DNA from: an uncultured Dehalococcoidia bacterium
Lineage (GTDB): Bacteria; Chloroflexota; Dehalococcoidia; Lucifugimonadales; JADFKI01
Direction of reading: 5' to 3'
Length of the DNA: 64,000 nt
Assembly: GCA_958295865.1 (NCBI GenBank)
Contig: CATQHF010000004.1
Span: forward strand, 664,180 to 728,179
In this document: piece by piece, positions 51,414-59,514 of the stretch
Numbering within the stretch: the first letter of the stretch is position 1
Layout of the letters: every line of letters starts with the position of its first letter
Notes under the pieces: model-generated
Seen by the model: only the letters and a program-made list of their open reading frames with translations
Database searches by the model: none
Told to the model about the DNA's origin: nothing
Translations under genes and position numbers: made by a program

Positions 51414-51492
51414 GCTGAAGTGGGGTGGCATAGTTGGACGGGCTTCACCACGAACGGCAAAAGTATCGGCTCACGATGAACGGGTAATGAGG

Positions 51493-52560
51493 ATGAACCG
51501 TCCGGTACACGGCGGGACGAACATTGCGGAACTGCGCTCGCTGGGGCTGCGGACGGACGATGTGCTCGACTTCAGCGCAAGCGTCAATCCGCTGGGCGCG
51601 CCGCGCGGCATGATGCAGGCGATGAGCCGCGTCAATCTAGCCGCATACCCGGATACGGAGTGCATCGCGCTGCGTGAGGCGTTGGCGGCGCGGCTTGGGG
51701 TCTCGGCGGCGCAAATCCTGGTGGGCAACGGCTCGACGGAACTGATACATCTGACGGCGCGGGCGTATCTCGATGCCGGGGAACGCGCGGTAATCTTCAC
51801 GCCGTCATTCGGCGAGTATGAGGCAGCATGCCGCATGCAAGGAGCGCGGACACTCAATATCGCCGCAAGTGAGGCGACCGGGTTCGCATGGGACATCGCG
51901 GACGCCGCAAGACAAATCACGGAGCAATCGCCGTCGGTGGCGTTCCTGTGCAACCCGAACAACCCGACGGGGCGATACATGAGCGCGGACGATGTGCGCC
52001 GCGTTGCCGATGCGCTGCCGGACGGCGGGCTGCTGCTATTGGACGAGGCGTATCTCCCGTTCGTAGAAGCGCAATGGAACTCGCTGCCGCTTTTGGATCT
52101 GGGCAATGTCGCATTGCTGCGCTCCATGACGAAGGACTACGCATTGACGGCGTTGCGGCTTGGCTATATGCTTGCGCCGCCCGATGTCGCGCGACATGTG
52201 AGGGCTTATCAGTACAGTTGGAGCGTGAACGGTCTGGCGCAGGCGGCGGGCATCGCCGCGCTCGCGGACGGCGGTCATGCGCGGAACGGCAGGAACGCGG
52301 CGCGCGCAGCCAAGCGCTATCTCACCGATGAGCTGGACGCGCTAGGGCTGCGATATACGCCGTCGGACGCCAATTTCGTGCTGGTCAAAGTGGGCAATGC
52401 CGGAGCGCTGCGCCACACGCTACTGAAGCGTCATCGCATCGGCGTGCGGGACTGCGCGTCATTCGGGCTGCCCGAATATATCAGGATTGGAATGAGAACG
52501 CTGAATGACTGCAAGCGGCTGGTCGCCGCCTTGCGAGAGGTATTAGAAAATCGTGACTAA
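51493..52560 (+). CDS. cobD: L-threonine-O-3-phosphate decarboxylase (HisC-like aminotransferase fold)
   Basis: 355 residues from ATG 51493 (ATG 51487 is also possible). The start MNRPVHGGTNIAEL, then DVLDFSASVNPLGAP, is diagnostic of the CobD group of fold-type I PLP enzymes. FLCNPNNPTGRYM and the PLP-lysine region SMTKDYALTALRLGY follow. It makes (R)-1-amino-2-propanol phosphate for CbiB; its substrate would come from the PduX-like kinase at 55374. Its 5' end has been copied twice into the Uma2 array upstream. Confidence 0.93.
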   Translation: MNRPVHGGTNIAELRSLGLRTDDVLDFSASVNPLGAPRGMMQAMSRVNLAAYPDTECIALREALAARLGVSAAQILVGNGSTELIHLTARAYLDAGERAVIFTPSFGEYEAACRMQGARTLNIAASEATGFAWDIADAARQITEQSPSVAFLCNPNNPTGRYMSADDVRRVADALPDGGLLLLDEAYLPFVEAQWNSLPLLDLGNVALLRSMTKDYALTALRLGYMLAPPDVARHVRAYQYSWSVNGLAQAAGIAALADGGHARNGRNAARAAKRYLTDELDALGLRYTPSDANFVLVKVGNAGALRHTLLKRHRIGVRDCASFGLPEYIRIGMRTLNDCKRLVAALREVLENRD

Positions 52561-53197
52561 CAGCAGATGGTTTCTGGTCAGGCACGGCGAAACGGAGTGG
52601 AACAACACGGGGCGCGCGCAGGGACAAGCGGATACGCCGTTGAACGCCAGAGGACGCGCGCAGGCGGCGCTCACGGGAACGCGCCTTCAGCCGCTAGAGT
52701 TCGAGGCTGCGTATTCCAGCGACCTGAGTCGCGTGGTGGCGACCGCCGAAGCGATAGTGAGCGCAAGGGACATGCCGCTGACCAAGATGGAATCGCTGCG
52801 CGAAAAGGGTTTCGGCGATTGGGAAGGCATGACCTTCGCGGAGGTAGAAGAGCGCCACCCCTCGCTGTTTCGGCGGCTATTCGATGAGGACATCGTGTTC
52901 GCGCCGCCGGGCGGCGAGAGCGATCAGCAGCTTTACGACCGGCTGAGCGCCGCCGCCGACAGCCTGACAGGGGCGCACGCCGACAGCGAGGGCAACATTC
53001 TGGTTGTGGCGCACGGCGGTTCGCTTCGGGCGCTCATCGTGTCGCTTATGGGCATGCCGCCGGAATACATGTGGCGGCTGCGCCTGTCGAACTGCGGGAT
53101 AACCGTCGTGAACATCTTCGACGGCGGCGCGGCGCTGGAACTGCTGAACGACACAAGCCATCTGGGGGATGTCATCAAGGATGTCTTTGCCAGCTAA
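52553..53197 (+). CDS. cobC: Histidine phosphatase, probable alpha-ribazole phosphatase
   Basis: 214 residues from a GTG that overlaps the cobD stop by eight bases. The phosphoglycerate-mutase-type motif LVRHGETEWN contains the catalytic His11, and VVAHGGSLRALI holds the second His. FGDWEGMTFAEV is the usual middle segment. Position in the cobalamin cluster supports removal of the phosphate from alpha-ribazole phosphate or from adenosylcobalamin phosphate. Sequence alone cannot exclude another phosphatase specificity. Confidence 0.88.
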   Translation: MTNSRWFLVRHGETEWNNTGRAQGQADTPLNARGRAQAALTGTRLQPLEFEAAYSSDLSRVVATAEAIVSARDMPLTKMESLREKGFGDWEGMTFAEVEERHPSLFRRLFDEDIVFAPPGGESDQQLYDRLSAAADSLTGAHADSEGNILVVAHGGSLRALIVSLMGMPPEYMWRLRLSNCGITVVNIFDGGAALELLNDTSHLGDVIKDVFAS

Positions 53198-54773
53198 AGC
53201 CAACGGTCAAGGCAAGACGCTGATGGTGCAAGGCACCACATCGCACGCGGGCAAGTCGCTAATGGCGACCGCGCTGTGCCGCATCTTCGCGCAGGACGGG
53301 CTGCGCGTCGCTCCGTTCAAGGCGCAGAACATGTCGCTGAACTCATTCGTCACGCCGGACGGCGGCGAGTTCGGCAGGGCGCAAGCGGTGCAAGCGGAAG
53401 CCGCAAGGGTCGCGCCCACCGTGGAGATGAACCCGATTCTGCTCAAGCCGGAAGGAAGACGGCGCTCGCAAGTGGTGGTGATGGGCAAGCCTATGCGCGT
53501 CGCCTCCGCGCGTGAATACTACGAGATGAAGCTGCGCCTCTGGCCGCTCGTTACGCAAGCGCTCGACACGCTGCGCCGGCATTACGACATCGTAGTAATC
53601 GAGGGCGCGGGCAGTCCCGCCGAGATCAATCTCAAAGAGCATGAGATTGTCAACATGCGGGTGGCGCGTTACGCCAACGCTCCGGTCATCATCGTGGGCG
53701 ACATAGACCGCGGCGGCGTGTTCGCCTCGCTGGTAGGCACCATGGCGCTGCTCGAACCCGAAGAGCAAGCGTTAGTGAAAGCGTTCGTCATCAACAAGTT
53801 CCGCGGCGATGCGTCCCTGCTGGATTCCGGCTTTGAGATGCTGCGAGAGCGCACCGGCGTGAGCGTTGCCGGAGTCGTGCCATGGTTCGATGATATTCAC
53901 ATCCCGGAAGAGGACTCGCTCGGGCTGGATGCTCAATATACGCAAGCGGGACGGGCGCGGCGCGGCGGGCAAGACGGGGATTGCCTGGACATCGCGGTGG
54001 TGAGGCTGCCGCACATCGCCAACTTCGATGACTTCGACCCGCTGCGACAAGAGCCGCGCGTGCGCCTGCGCTACATCAGCGGCGTGGACGACATCGGCGC
54101 GCCCGACCTGATTGTGCTGCCCGGCTCCAAGACGACCGTCGCCGACCTCGAATGGATGCGCCGGAGCGGTATCGCCGATGCCGTGCTGGAACGGCGGCGC
54201 GGCGGCGCTCCCATCATCGGCATCTGCGGCGGCTACCAGATGCTGGGCGAGCGCATCCTCGACCCCGACGGCATAGAATCCACCGACGCGGAGACGGCGG
54301 GGCTGGGGCTGCTGCCGCTCACGACCACCTTTGCGGCGACCAAGACGACGCATCAAGTACGCGGCAGGGTAGCGCTGGCAAGGGGATTGCTGGCCGGCTG
54401 CGATGGCGGTGCCATAAGCGGCTACGAGATACACATGGGGCGCACATACGGCGACGCCGCAGCGCCTTTCCGCATCATAGAGCGGTCGGGCAGCGCGACC
54501 GACTCGCCGGACGGCGCGCTCGACGCCGACGGGCTGACGCTAGGCACATATATGCACGGGCTATTCCACAACCACAGCCTGCGCCGCGCGCTGCTAATGC
54601 AGTTGGCGCGGCGCAAGAACATCACGCTGCCCGACGGCGCAATCCTCGACCTGGATGCCGAGTACGACAAGCTCGCCGCACTGGTGCGCTGCAGCGTGGA
54701 CATGGACGCGGTATATGCTATGGCAGGGATTGGCGGGCGCAGCGGCAGCGCCAATGTCAGAAGCGGCGTGTAG
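53169..54773 (+). CDS. cobQ: Cobyric acid synthase
   Basis: 534 residues (530 if ATG 53181 is used); the start overlaps the cobC end. The N-terminal dethiobiotin-synthetase-like domain has TTSHAGKSLMATALCRIF, FKAQNMSLNSFVTPDGGEFG and VVIEGAGSPAEINL. The C-terminal class I-like glutaminase domain has the nucleophile loop IIGICGGYQMLG and a final MHGLFHN. It amidates four side chains of adenosylcobyrinate a,c-diamide using glutamine and ATP. Confidence 0.97.
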   Translation: MSSRMSLPAKANGQGKTLMVQGTTSHAGKSLMATALCRIFAQDGLRVAPFKAQNMSLNSFVTPDGGEFGRAQAVQAEAARVAPTVEMNPILLKPEGRRRSQVVVMGKPMRVASAREYYEMKLRLWPLVTQALDTLRRHYDIVVIEGAGSPAEINLKEHEIVNMRVARYANAPVIIVGDIDRGGVFASLVGTMALLEPEEQALVKAFVINKFRGDASLLDSGFEMLRERTGVSVAGVVPWFDDIHIPEEDSLGLDAQYTQAGRARRGGQDGDCLDIAVVRLPHIANFDDFDPLRQEPRVRLRYISGVDDIGAPDLIVLPGSKTTVADLEWMRRSGIADAVLERRRGGAPIIGICGGYQMLGERILDPDGIESTDAETAGLGLLPLTTTFAATKTTHQVRGRVALARGLLAGCDGGAISGYEIHMGRTYGDAAAPFRIIERSGSATDSPDGALDADGLTLGTYMHGLFHNHSLRRALLMQLARRKNITLPDGAILDLDAEYDKLAALVRCSVDMDAVYAMAGIGGRSGSANVRSGV

Positions 54774-54782
54774 GCGACAGGC

Positions 54783-55370
54783 ATGGCGGCAGAACTCATC
54801 CTGATAACGGGCGGCGCGCGCTCCGGCAAGAGCGCATTAGCCGAGCGGCTGGCAAAGCGAGGCGAGCGCGTTCTATTCGTCGCCACCGCTGAGGCGCTCG
54901 ACGAGGATATGGCGCGACGCATAGCCGCCCACCAACTCAATCGCCCCAAGCGCTGGGACACGCTGGAAGAACCGCTACAACTTGCGGACGCTATACGGTC
55001 GCATCTTGAGCATAAGCCGCGCGCCTACGACACCGTCGTCGTGGACTGCTTGACGATGTGGGTGAGCAACCTGCTGCTGGAGCGCGAAGCCGATGCTGAC
55101 GCCGAAACGCGCATCATCGCCGCCGCGCGGACGCTGCTCGACCTCTGCGCTTCGGACGCGAGCGGAGCGCGGTGGATTGTCGTCACAAACGAGGTTGGGC
55201 TTGGCATCGTGCCGTCGTCATCGCTGGGGCGCGCATACCGCGATGCGCTGGGGCGCGTGAACTCGCTTGTGGCATCGCGCGCCGACAAGGTGTATCTTAT
55301 GGCGGCAGGGCTTGCGCTGGAACTCAAGGCGCTCGGCGCTCGGCACATAAGCGAAATGGATACGGCGTAA
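54783..55370 (+). CDS. cobU: Adenosylcobinamide kinase / adenosylcobinamide-phosphate guanylyltransferase
   Basis: 195 residues. The P-loop GGARSGKS (10-17), then VATAEALDEDMARRIAAHQ, VVVDCLTMWVSNLLL and VTNEVGLGIVP are the CobU/CobP signature. It phosphorylates adenosylcobinamide and adds GMP to make the substrate of CobS. It follows cobQ by nine bases and precedes the kinase gene by three. Confidence 0.96.
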   Translation: MAAELILITGGARSGKSALAERLAKRGERVLFVATAEALDEDMARRIAAHQLNRPKRWDTLEEPLQLADAIRSHLEHKPRAYDTVVVDCLTMWVSNLLLEREADADAETRIIAAARTLLDLCASDASGARWIVVTNEVGLGIVPSSSLGRAYRDALGRVNSLVASRADKVYLMAAGLALELKALGARHISEMDTA

Positions 55371-55373
55371 CGA

Positions 55374-56315
55374 ATGACACAGACGGCAAAGGTGGTCGCA
55401 AGAGCGACGGCGCGAGCGCCCGGCAGCTGCGGCGAACTGGCGCAGGGCATGCTGGACGGCGACTATTTTCTGGTGAGCTGCCCCATCGACATGTACGCAA
55501 CCGCTACGGTGGCGCTGTCAGCGGGCGATGGTCGCGTGCGCGCGCCGGTCGATGCGCCAAAGTCGCGCCGCGCGGTGGAGTTGACGCTGGCGCACTTCGG
55601 ACGGCGTGATATGGACGCGCATTTGAGCCTGTCCAGCCCACTGCCGCGCGGCAAGGGCATGGCGAGCAGCACCGCCGACGTATCGGCGGCAATCGCGGCT
55701 ACCGCTGCCGCTCTCGGCGCAGAAGCCGAAATGTCGCCGACTGACATAGCGCAAATCGCGCTGCGAATAGAACCGAGCGACGGCGTGATGCTGCCCGGCA
55801 TCGCCAAGTTCGACCACAAGCGCGGCAAAGTGGCGCAGACGCTTGGCGCAGCGCCGCCGATGCGTGTGGTCGCGCTGGACTTTGGCGGCAATATAGATAC
55901 GCTCGCCTTCAACGGCGTGAACAGGGACGGCGCGCTTCAACGCTTGCAGCCTGTATTCAGCGATGCGCTCGCGCTCATCGCGCGGGGCATTCACAACGGC
56001 AGCGCGGCGGACATCGGCGCGGGCGCGACGCGCAGCGCGGTCGCCAACCAGAAGCTGCTGTACAAGCCGCACCTCGACGCCGTGCTGCAACTCGCGGACG
56101 ATGTGGGCGCGGTGGGCGTCAACGCCGCGCACAGCGGCACCGTGCTGGGCTTGCTCTTTACGGACGACGCCGCGCTCGCGGAGAACGCCGTTTCGCGCGC
56201 CTGGGAGAACCTGTTCGGCATCGAGCGGATATACAACCGGCGCATCGTGAGCGGCGGCGTCATACCCATCGCAACATCGGATAAGGCGCAGGAGGCATCA
56301 TTGTGGCGAAAATAA
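55374..56315 (+). CDS. pduX: GHMP kinase, probable L-threonine kinase (PduX-like)
   Basis: 313 residues. The start ARAPGSCGELAQGMLDGDYFLVSCPID and the GHMP phosphate loop PLPRGKGMASSTAD are typical of PduX, the kinase that makes L-threonine phosphate for CobD. Near the end, HSGTVLGLLF is the third GHMP motif. Location next to cobU and with cobD in the same cluster makes the threonine-kinase assignment likely. It overlaps the next gene by 13 bases. Confidence 0.88.
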   Translation: MTQTAKVVARATARAPGSCGELAQGMLDGDYFLVSCPIDMYATATVALSAGDGRVRAPVDAPKSRRAVELTLAHFGRRDMDAHLSLSSPLPRGKGMASSTADVSAAIAATAAALGAEAEMSPTDIAQIALRIEPSDGVMLPGIAKFDHKRGKVAQTLGAAPPMRVVALDFGGNIDTLAFNGVNRDGALQRLQPVFSDALALIARGIHNGSAADIGAGATRSAVANQKLLYKPHLDAVLQLADDVGAVGVNAAHSGTVLGLLFTDDAALAENAVSRAWENLFGIERIYNRRIVSGGVIPIATSDKAQEASLWRK

Positions 56316-56959
56316 CCATCGTGGGCGTAGGCCCAGGCGACCCGGATCTGCTGACGCTGAAGGCGCGCGACGCCATCCGCAGCGCCGACTATGTAGCCGG
56401 GTTCGAGACGGTGCTGAAGCCGGTGCGCCGCTGGATTAGCGGCGAGGCGCTGCCGATGCGCTACCGCGACCAAGAAGATGTGCTGGAACAACTTGCGGCG
56501 CATGCGGAGTCTGGCAAGCTCTGCGTGGTGTGCGCCTGGGGCGACCTCAACTTTTCGGCGAAAGAACTGCTCGACCGCGTGCGCCGTCGCGCCGATGTGC
56601 AACTCATCCCCGGCGTCAGCTCGGTGCAAGTGGCGTGCGCGCGGCTCGGGCTTGCGATGGAAGCATCCATATTCATCACGCTGCACGCGCGAGACGGACA
56701 CGAGGCGGGATTGCAGGAACTCGTCGAGCGGCTGAAGCGCCGCCGCCGCAACATCATCGTGCTGCCGCGCCCATTCGACCTGATGCCCGCCGCAATCGCC
56801 GCGCTGCTGCTGCAAGAGGGCATCGCTGCAAATACGCAATTGCGCGCGCTGCAACGGCTGTCGCTGCCGGACGAGAGCATCCGCGAGTACACGCTTGGCG
56901 AGCTGGCGGCAGAAGAAGCGGAGTTCAGCGACCTAACGATACTGGTGTTCCCCGTCTAA
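56303..56959 (+). CDS. cbiE: Cobalt-precorrin-7 (C5)-methyltransferase CbiE
   Basis: 218 residues from GTG 56303 with AGGAGG seven bases upstream. ITIVGVGPGDPDLLTLKARD is the SAM-binding start of the tetrapyrrole methylase fold, and IPGVSSVQVACARLGL is the central CbiE text. The usual GDP-x-F motif of this family reads WGDLNFSAKEL here, with Leu for Pro. It would methylate C5 of the corrin ring. It is the only ring-building enzyme in the window; no CbiT domain is fused. Confidence 0.92.
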   Translation: MAKITIVGVGPGDPDLLTLKARDAIRSADYVAGFETVLKPVRRWISGEALPMRYRDQEDVLEQLAAHAESGKLCVVCAWGDLNFSAKELLDRVRRRADVQLIPGVSSVQVACARLGLAMEASIFITLHARDGHEAGLQELVERLKRRRRNIIVLPRPFDLMPAAIAALLLQEGIAANTQLRALQRLSLPDESIREYTLGELAAEEAEFSDLTILVFPV

Positions 56960-56975
56960 CGTGATGGGCAGGATT

Positions 56976-57075
56976 GAGAAAATTGCATTAGTCCCTTCCC
57001 CCTTTGGGGGAAGGTTAGGATGGGGGTGAAAACGCTCGCCCATCCACGGTTAAACTGTACTAATGCAATCTTCTC
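56976..57075. mobile_element. MITE family C, 100-bp copy
   Basis: Ends GAGAAAATTGCATTAGT / ACTAATGCAATCTTCTC with one core. The flanking CAGGATT is exactly duplicated (56969-56975 and 57076-57082). It marks the end of the cobalamin cluster, 16 bases past the cbiE stop. Confidence 0.93.
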
Positions 57076-57187
57076 CAGGATTAGAGGATAAGTCGGCTCA
57101 CTCAAAATCTTTGCTACAATGGCAGCGGTGGCAACCCAAGCCGACAGCATGCAATTCGGTATGGCGCGGCAAACGAGGTAAAGCGGC

Positions 57188-57550
57188 ATGACGATGCCAA
57201 GCGAACCCGCAATCAAAGAGAACGCCGTCATAGAGTTCTGCGAGCGCAACGGTCTCGACGGCATTCCCAAGAAGGCAATCGCTGAGTTCTGCCGGCGCAA
57301 CCATATCAAGAGGCTGGCAATTTTCGACGCGGATACGCGCGACATGCACAATCTTGACGACAACGACATATATGTATCTTTCAAGCACGGACATGAGCAA
57401 GAGCCAAAATCCAAGAAACTCCACGCTATGCAGGACGAATTGAAAGATATTCTGGGCGTAGAAGTGCGCCTCAAAACCCGTCATGAACTAAGCAATTGGC
57501 TTCTTGTGGCGTTTTACCCAACAGAGTTGCTGTACCGTGACGCCCGATGA
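57188..57550 (+). CDS. Degenerate MNT-type nucleotidyltransferase-like protein, copy 1
   Basis: 120 residues. The text IAEFCRRNHIKRLAIFDADTRDMHNLDDNDIYVSFKHG (read in parts) lines up with MNT-domain antitoxins (usual pattern: I-x-x-F-C-x-x-x-x-I-x-x-L-x-x-F-G-S-x-x-R-x-D-x-x-x-x-S-D-I-D-V-x-V). The catalytic GS is replaced by DA and the second Asp of the DxD by Tyr, so adenylyltransfer should be lost. The C-terminal LGVEVRLKTRHELSNWL matches the normal family ending. An extra 30-residue N terminus resembles a second copy of the IEFCxRN helix. GAGG lies upstream. A paralogue follows 31 bp downstream. Confidence 0.75.
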   Translation: MTMPSEPAIKENAVIEFCERNGLDGIPKKAIAEFCRRNHIKRLAIFDADTRDMHNLDDNDIYVSFKHGHEQEPKSKKLHAMQDELKDILGVEVRLKTRHELSNWLLVAFYPTELLYRDAR

Positions 57551-57581
57551 TACGGCGCAATCTCAGGCGAAAGGAGGAGGC

Positions 57582-57884
57582 ATGAACGTAGAGATAACGA
57601 TGTCGCAAGACACGATAGCCAAGTTCTGCGAACTCCATCACATCCGCAGGCTGATGGCTTTCGAGGCGGAGACGCGCGATATTTACGAACTTGGCGACAG
57701 TGACATATATGTATCTTTCAAGCACGGACATGAGCAAGAGGCAAAGTCAAAGAAACTCCACGCCATGCAGGACGAACTGAAAGAGATTCTGGGCATGGAC
57801 GTGCGCCTCAAGACTAGAGCGGAATTGAGTAACTGGCTTCTCGTATCCTCATACGGCAAAGAGTTGATATATGACGGAAGATGA
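57582..57884 (+). CDS. Degenerate MNT-type nucleotidyltransferase-like protein, copy 2
   Basis: 100 residues from ATG 57582 with a perfect AAGGAGG. It is highly similar to copy 1 (HHIRRLMAFEAETRDIYELG, then DSDIYVSFKHGHEQE, LHAMQDELKEILG). The GS position reads EA, and the DxD again has Tyr. Both copies share the substitution, so loss of catalysis came before duplication. It overlaps a HEPN-like reading frame by 14 bases, the usual MNT-HEPN order. Confidence 0.75.
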   Translation: MNVEITMSQDTIAKFCELHHIRRLMAFEAETRDIYELGDSDIYVSFKHGHEQEAKSKKLHAMQDELKEILGMDVRLKTRAELSNWLLVSSYGKELIYDGR

Positions 57885-57996
57885 CACGCTTATGCGCCTT
57901 ATCCACATGCTTGACTACTCGAAGGAAGCGGTGGATATGGCACAAGCGCGTTCAAGGGCAGACCTAGAACACAGACAGAATGTTCAATTATCTCCC
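57871..57996 (+). pseudogene. Truncated HEPN-domain toxin remnant
   Basis: The ATG at 57871 overlaps the MNT gene. The frame reads MTEDDTLMRLIHMLDYSKEA, then VDMAQARSRADLEHRQNVQL, matching the first helices of HEPN (DUF86) ribonuclease toxins. After that the similarity ends, and the frame continues only as antisense of the MFS gene. The Rx4-6H active site, which lies near the C terminus in this family, is missing. The end coordinate is approximate. Confidence 0.7.
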
Positions 57997-58011
57997 AACT
58001 CCAAGCCATCG

Positions 58012-59346
58012 TCACGGCGGCGCAGTCTCCGCAACAGCCTTGCTAGTCGGCGCGTTGGTGAACAGCAGCATGACGGCAGAGCATGCCATGAGCGCAACGC
58101 CAATCCACCACATGACATCGTAAGAGCCGTTGTAATCATGCACATAGCCGGCGAGCGGCGCGCCGATACCGCCAACGACCAAGTTTATCGGCATCGCTAT
58201 TCCGCGAATGCTCCCCACATTCTCACGCCCGAAGTAGTCCGCCCAGATGAAGTTCTGCAAGAACATCATCCCGCCGATGCCGCAGCCGAATACGGACATA
58301 GAGGTGAACATGATGAAGTCGTTGACCGCGTAGATGGTCATTACGCTTGCGATTGCCAGCAATGCAAAGCCCACCGCGCCTAGCGCTCGCGCCGGAACGC
58401 GCCTGACCAGCCTGCCGAACACGAATGTCGCCGCGCCCGCGAACACGGCGTCAACGGCAGTCGCATAAGAAATCAGCGATGTATTGAACCCTCTGTCGGC
58501 AAAGTCGGGGATGCGATGCACCGCCACCGTGCCGACCGCAAGCGAGACCATGCTGAACACGATGACCAGATTCCAGAATGTGAGCGAACGCGTCGCGTCC
58601 CTGACGCTCCAGGATATTTCATACCCGGCGGCTATTGGCGAAGATGCGGACGATTCACCCTCGCTTGACGCCGGTTCGGGCGCAGTGCTGTCGCCGTCGG
58701 GTAGCATGCCCATGTCCTCCGGCTGACGCCTAACGAATATGGCGGCGAGCGGCACGATTACGCCCATGCCGATGAGCGCCAATACTATCCAAGTCGTCTC
58801 CCATCCCCACAGGTCGATGAAAATCTGCGTCAGCGGAACGAAGATGATAGCGCCGATGGGGATGCCCACGCCCATATAGGCGATCGCCCTGCCGCGCTCG
58901 CGCACGAACCACTTCAGCACAGGCACCGATGTTACGAGCGCGCCGGGTCCGCTCATGCCCACCAGCCCCATCAGGGCGTAGAGCGCGACAAGGTGCCAGG
59001 CGTCCGTCATGAACGCAAGCGCAATCATGGCTAAGCCCGTAACCAGCCCGGCGACCGGCAGCATCACGCGCGAGCCGTAGCGGTCTATCAGCATGCCGAC
59101 CGCGGGGCTAGTTACGGCGCTGGACGCCTGCCGAGCCGTCTGCGCCCAGCCGAACCACGCGCGCCCAATCATCAGCGAGTCGCCCATCGGCTTGATGAAC
59201 AGCCCGAAATTGAGCGAACCCATAGCCATGCTCACCGCGCCCGCCGTCGCCATGACGAACACGATGACCCAGCCGTAATACAGCCGATTTTGAGCGCCGC
59301 CCTCTGCCCTGCCGCTAATGCCAAACACCTCAACCGCGCCGTGCAT
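58012..59346 (-). CDS. MFS transporter
   Basis: 444 residues with twelve predicted membrane helices. The loop between helices 2 and 3 has GMLIDRYGSRVMLPV, the MFS motif A region, and there is an acidic central loop (about 205-235). The layout resembles oxalate/formate-type or monocarboxylate-type porters, which would fit an organism using CoA-activated acids, but the substrate cannot be read. It faces the DUF1800 gene divergently. Its 3' end lies against the HEPN remnant. Confidence 0.9.
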   Translation of the reverse strand: MHGAVEVFGISGRAEGGAQNRLYYGWVIVFVMATAGAVSMAMGSLNFGLFIKPMGDSLMIGRAWFGWAQTARQASSAVTSPAVGMLIDRYGSRVMLPVAGLVTGLAMIALAFMTDAWHLVALYALMGLVGMSGPGALVTSVPVLKWFVRERGRAIAYMGVGIPIGAIIFVPLTQIFIDLWGWETTWIVLALIGMGVIVPLAAIFVRRQPEDMGMLPDGDSTAPEPASSEGESSASSPIAAGYEISWSVRDATRSLTFWNLVIVFSMVSLAVGTVAVHRIPDFADRGFNTSLISYATAVDAVFAGAATFVFGRLVRRVPARALGAVGFALLAIASVMTIYAVNDFIMFTSMSVFGCGIGGMMFLQNFIWADYFGRENVGSIRGIAMPINLVVGGIGAPLAGYVHDYNGSYDVMWWIGVALMACSAVMLLFTNAPTSKAVAETAPP

Positions 59347-59372
59347 GACAGCGCGGATAATTATGATATAAT
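59345..59372 (+). promoter_or_regulatory. Possible promoter of the DUF1800 gene
   Basis: ATGACA (59345-59350), 16 bases and a perfect TATAAT (59367-59372). It overlaps the first codon of the divergent MFS gene and lies about 140 bases before the DUF1800 start. The spacer is one base short of ideal. Confidence 0.5.
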
Positions 59373-59514
59373 TCCGCCAATCCTACCCTGTCGCCATCTG
59401 CCGCTTTCGGTCTTAGCGTTATGCCGGGCAGCGGATTGCCCGCCTCGCACAGCGACAGATGCCATAGGCACATTAACATAGTCATAACAACAATGATACA
59501 AGGAGGCGTTCGCT

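Noticed and set aside
57996..58383. Continuation of the HEPN-like frame to 58383
   Set aside because: Past about residue 42 the frame is antisense to the MFS transporter and shows no HEPN helices or Rx4-6H motif; only the first part was kept.
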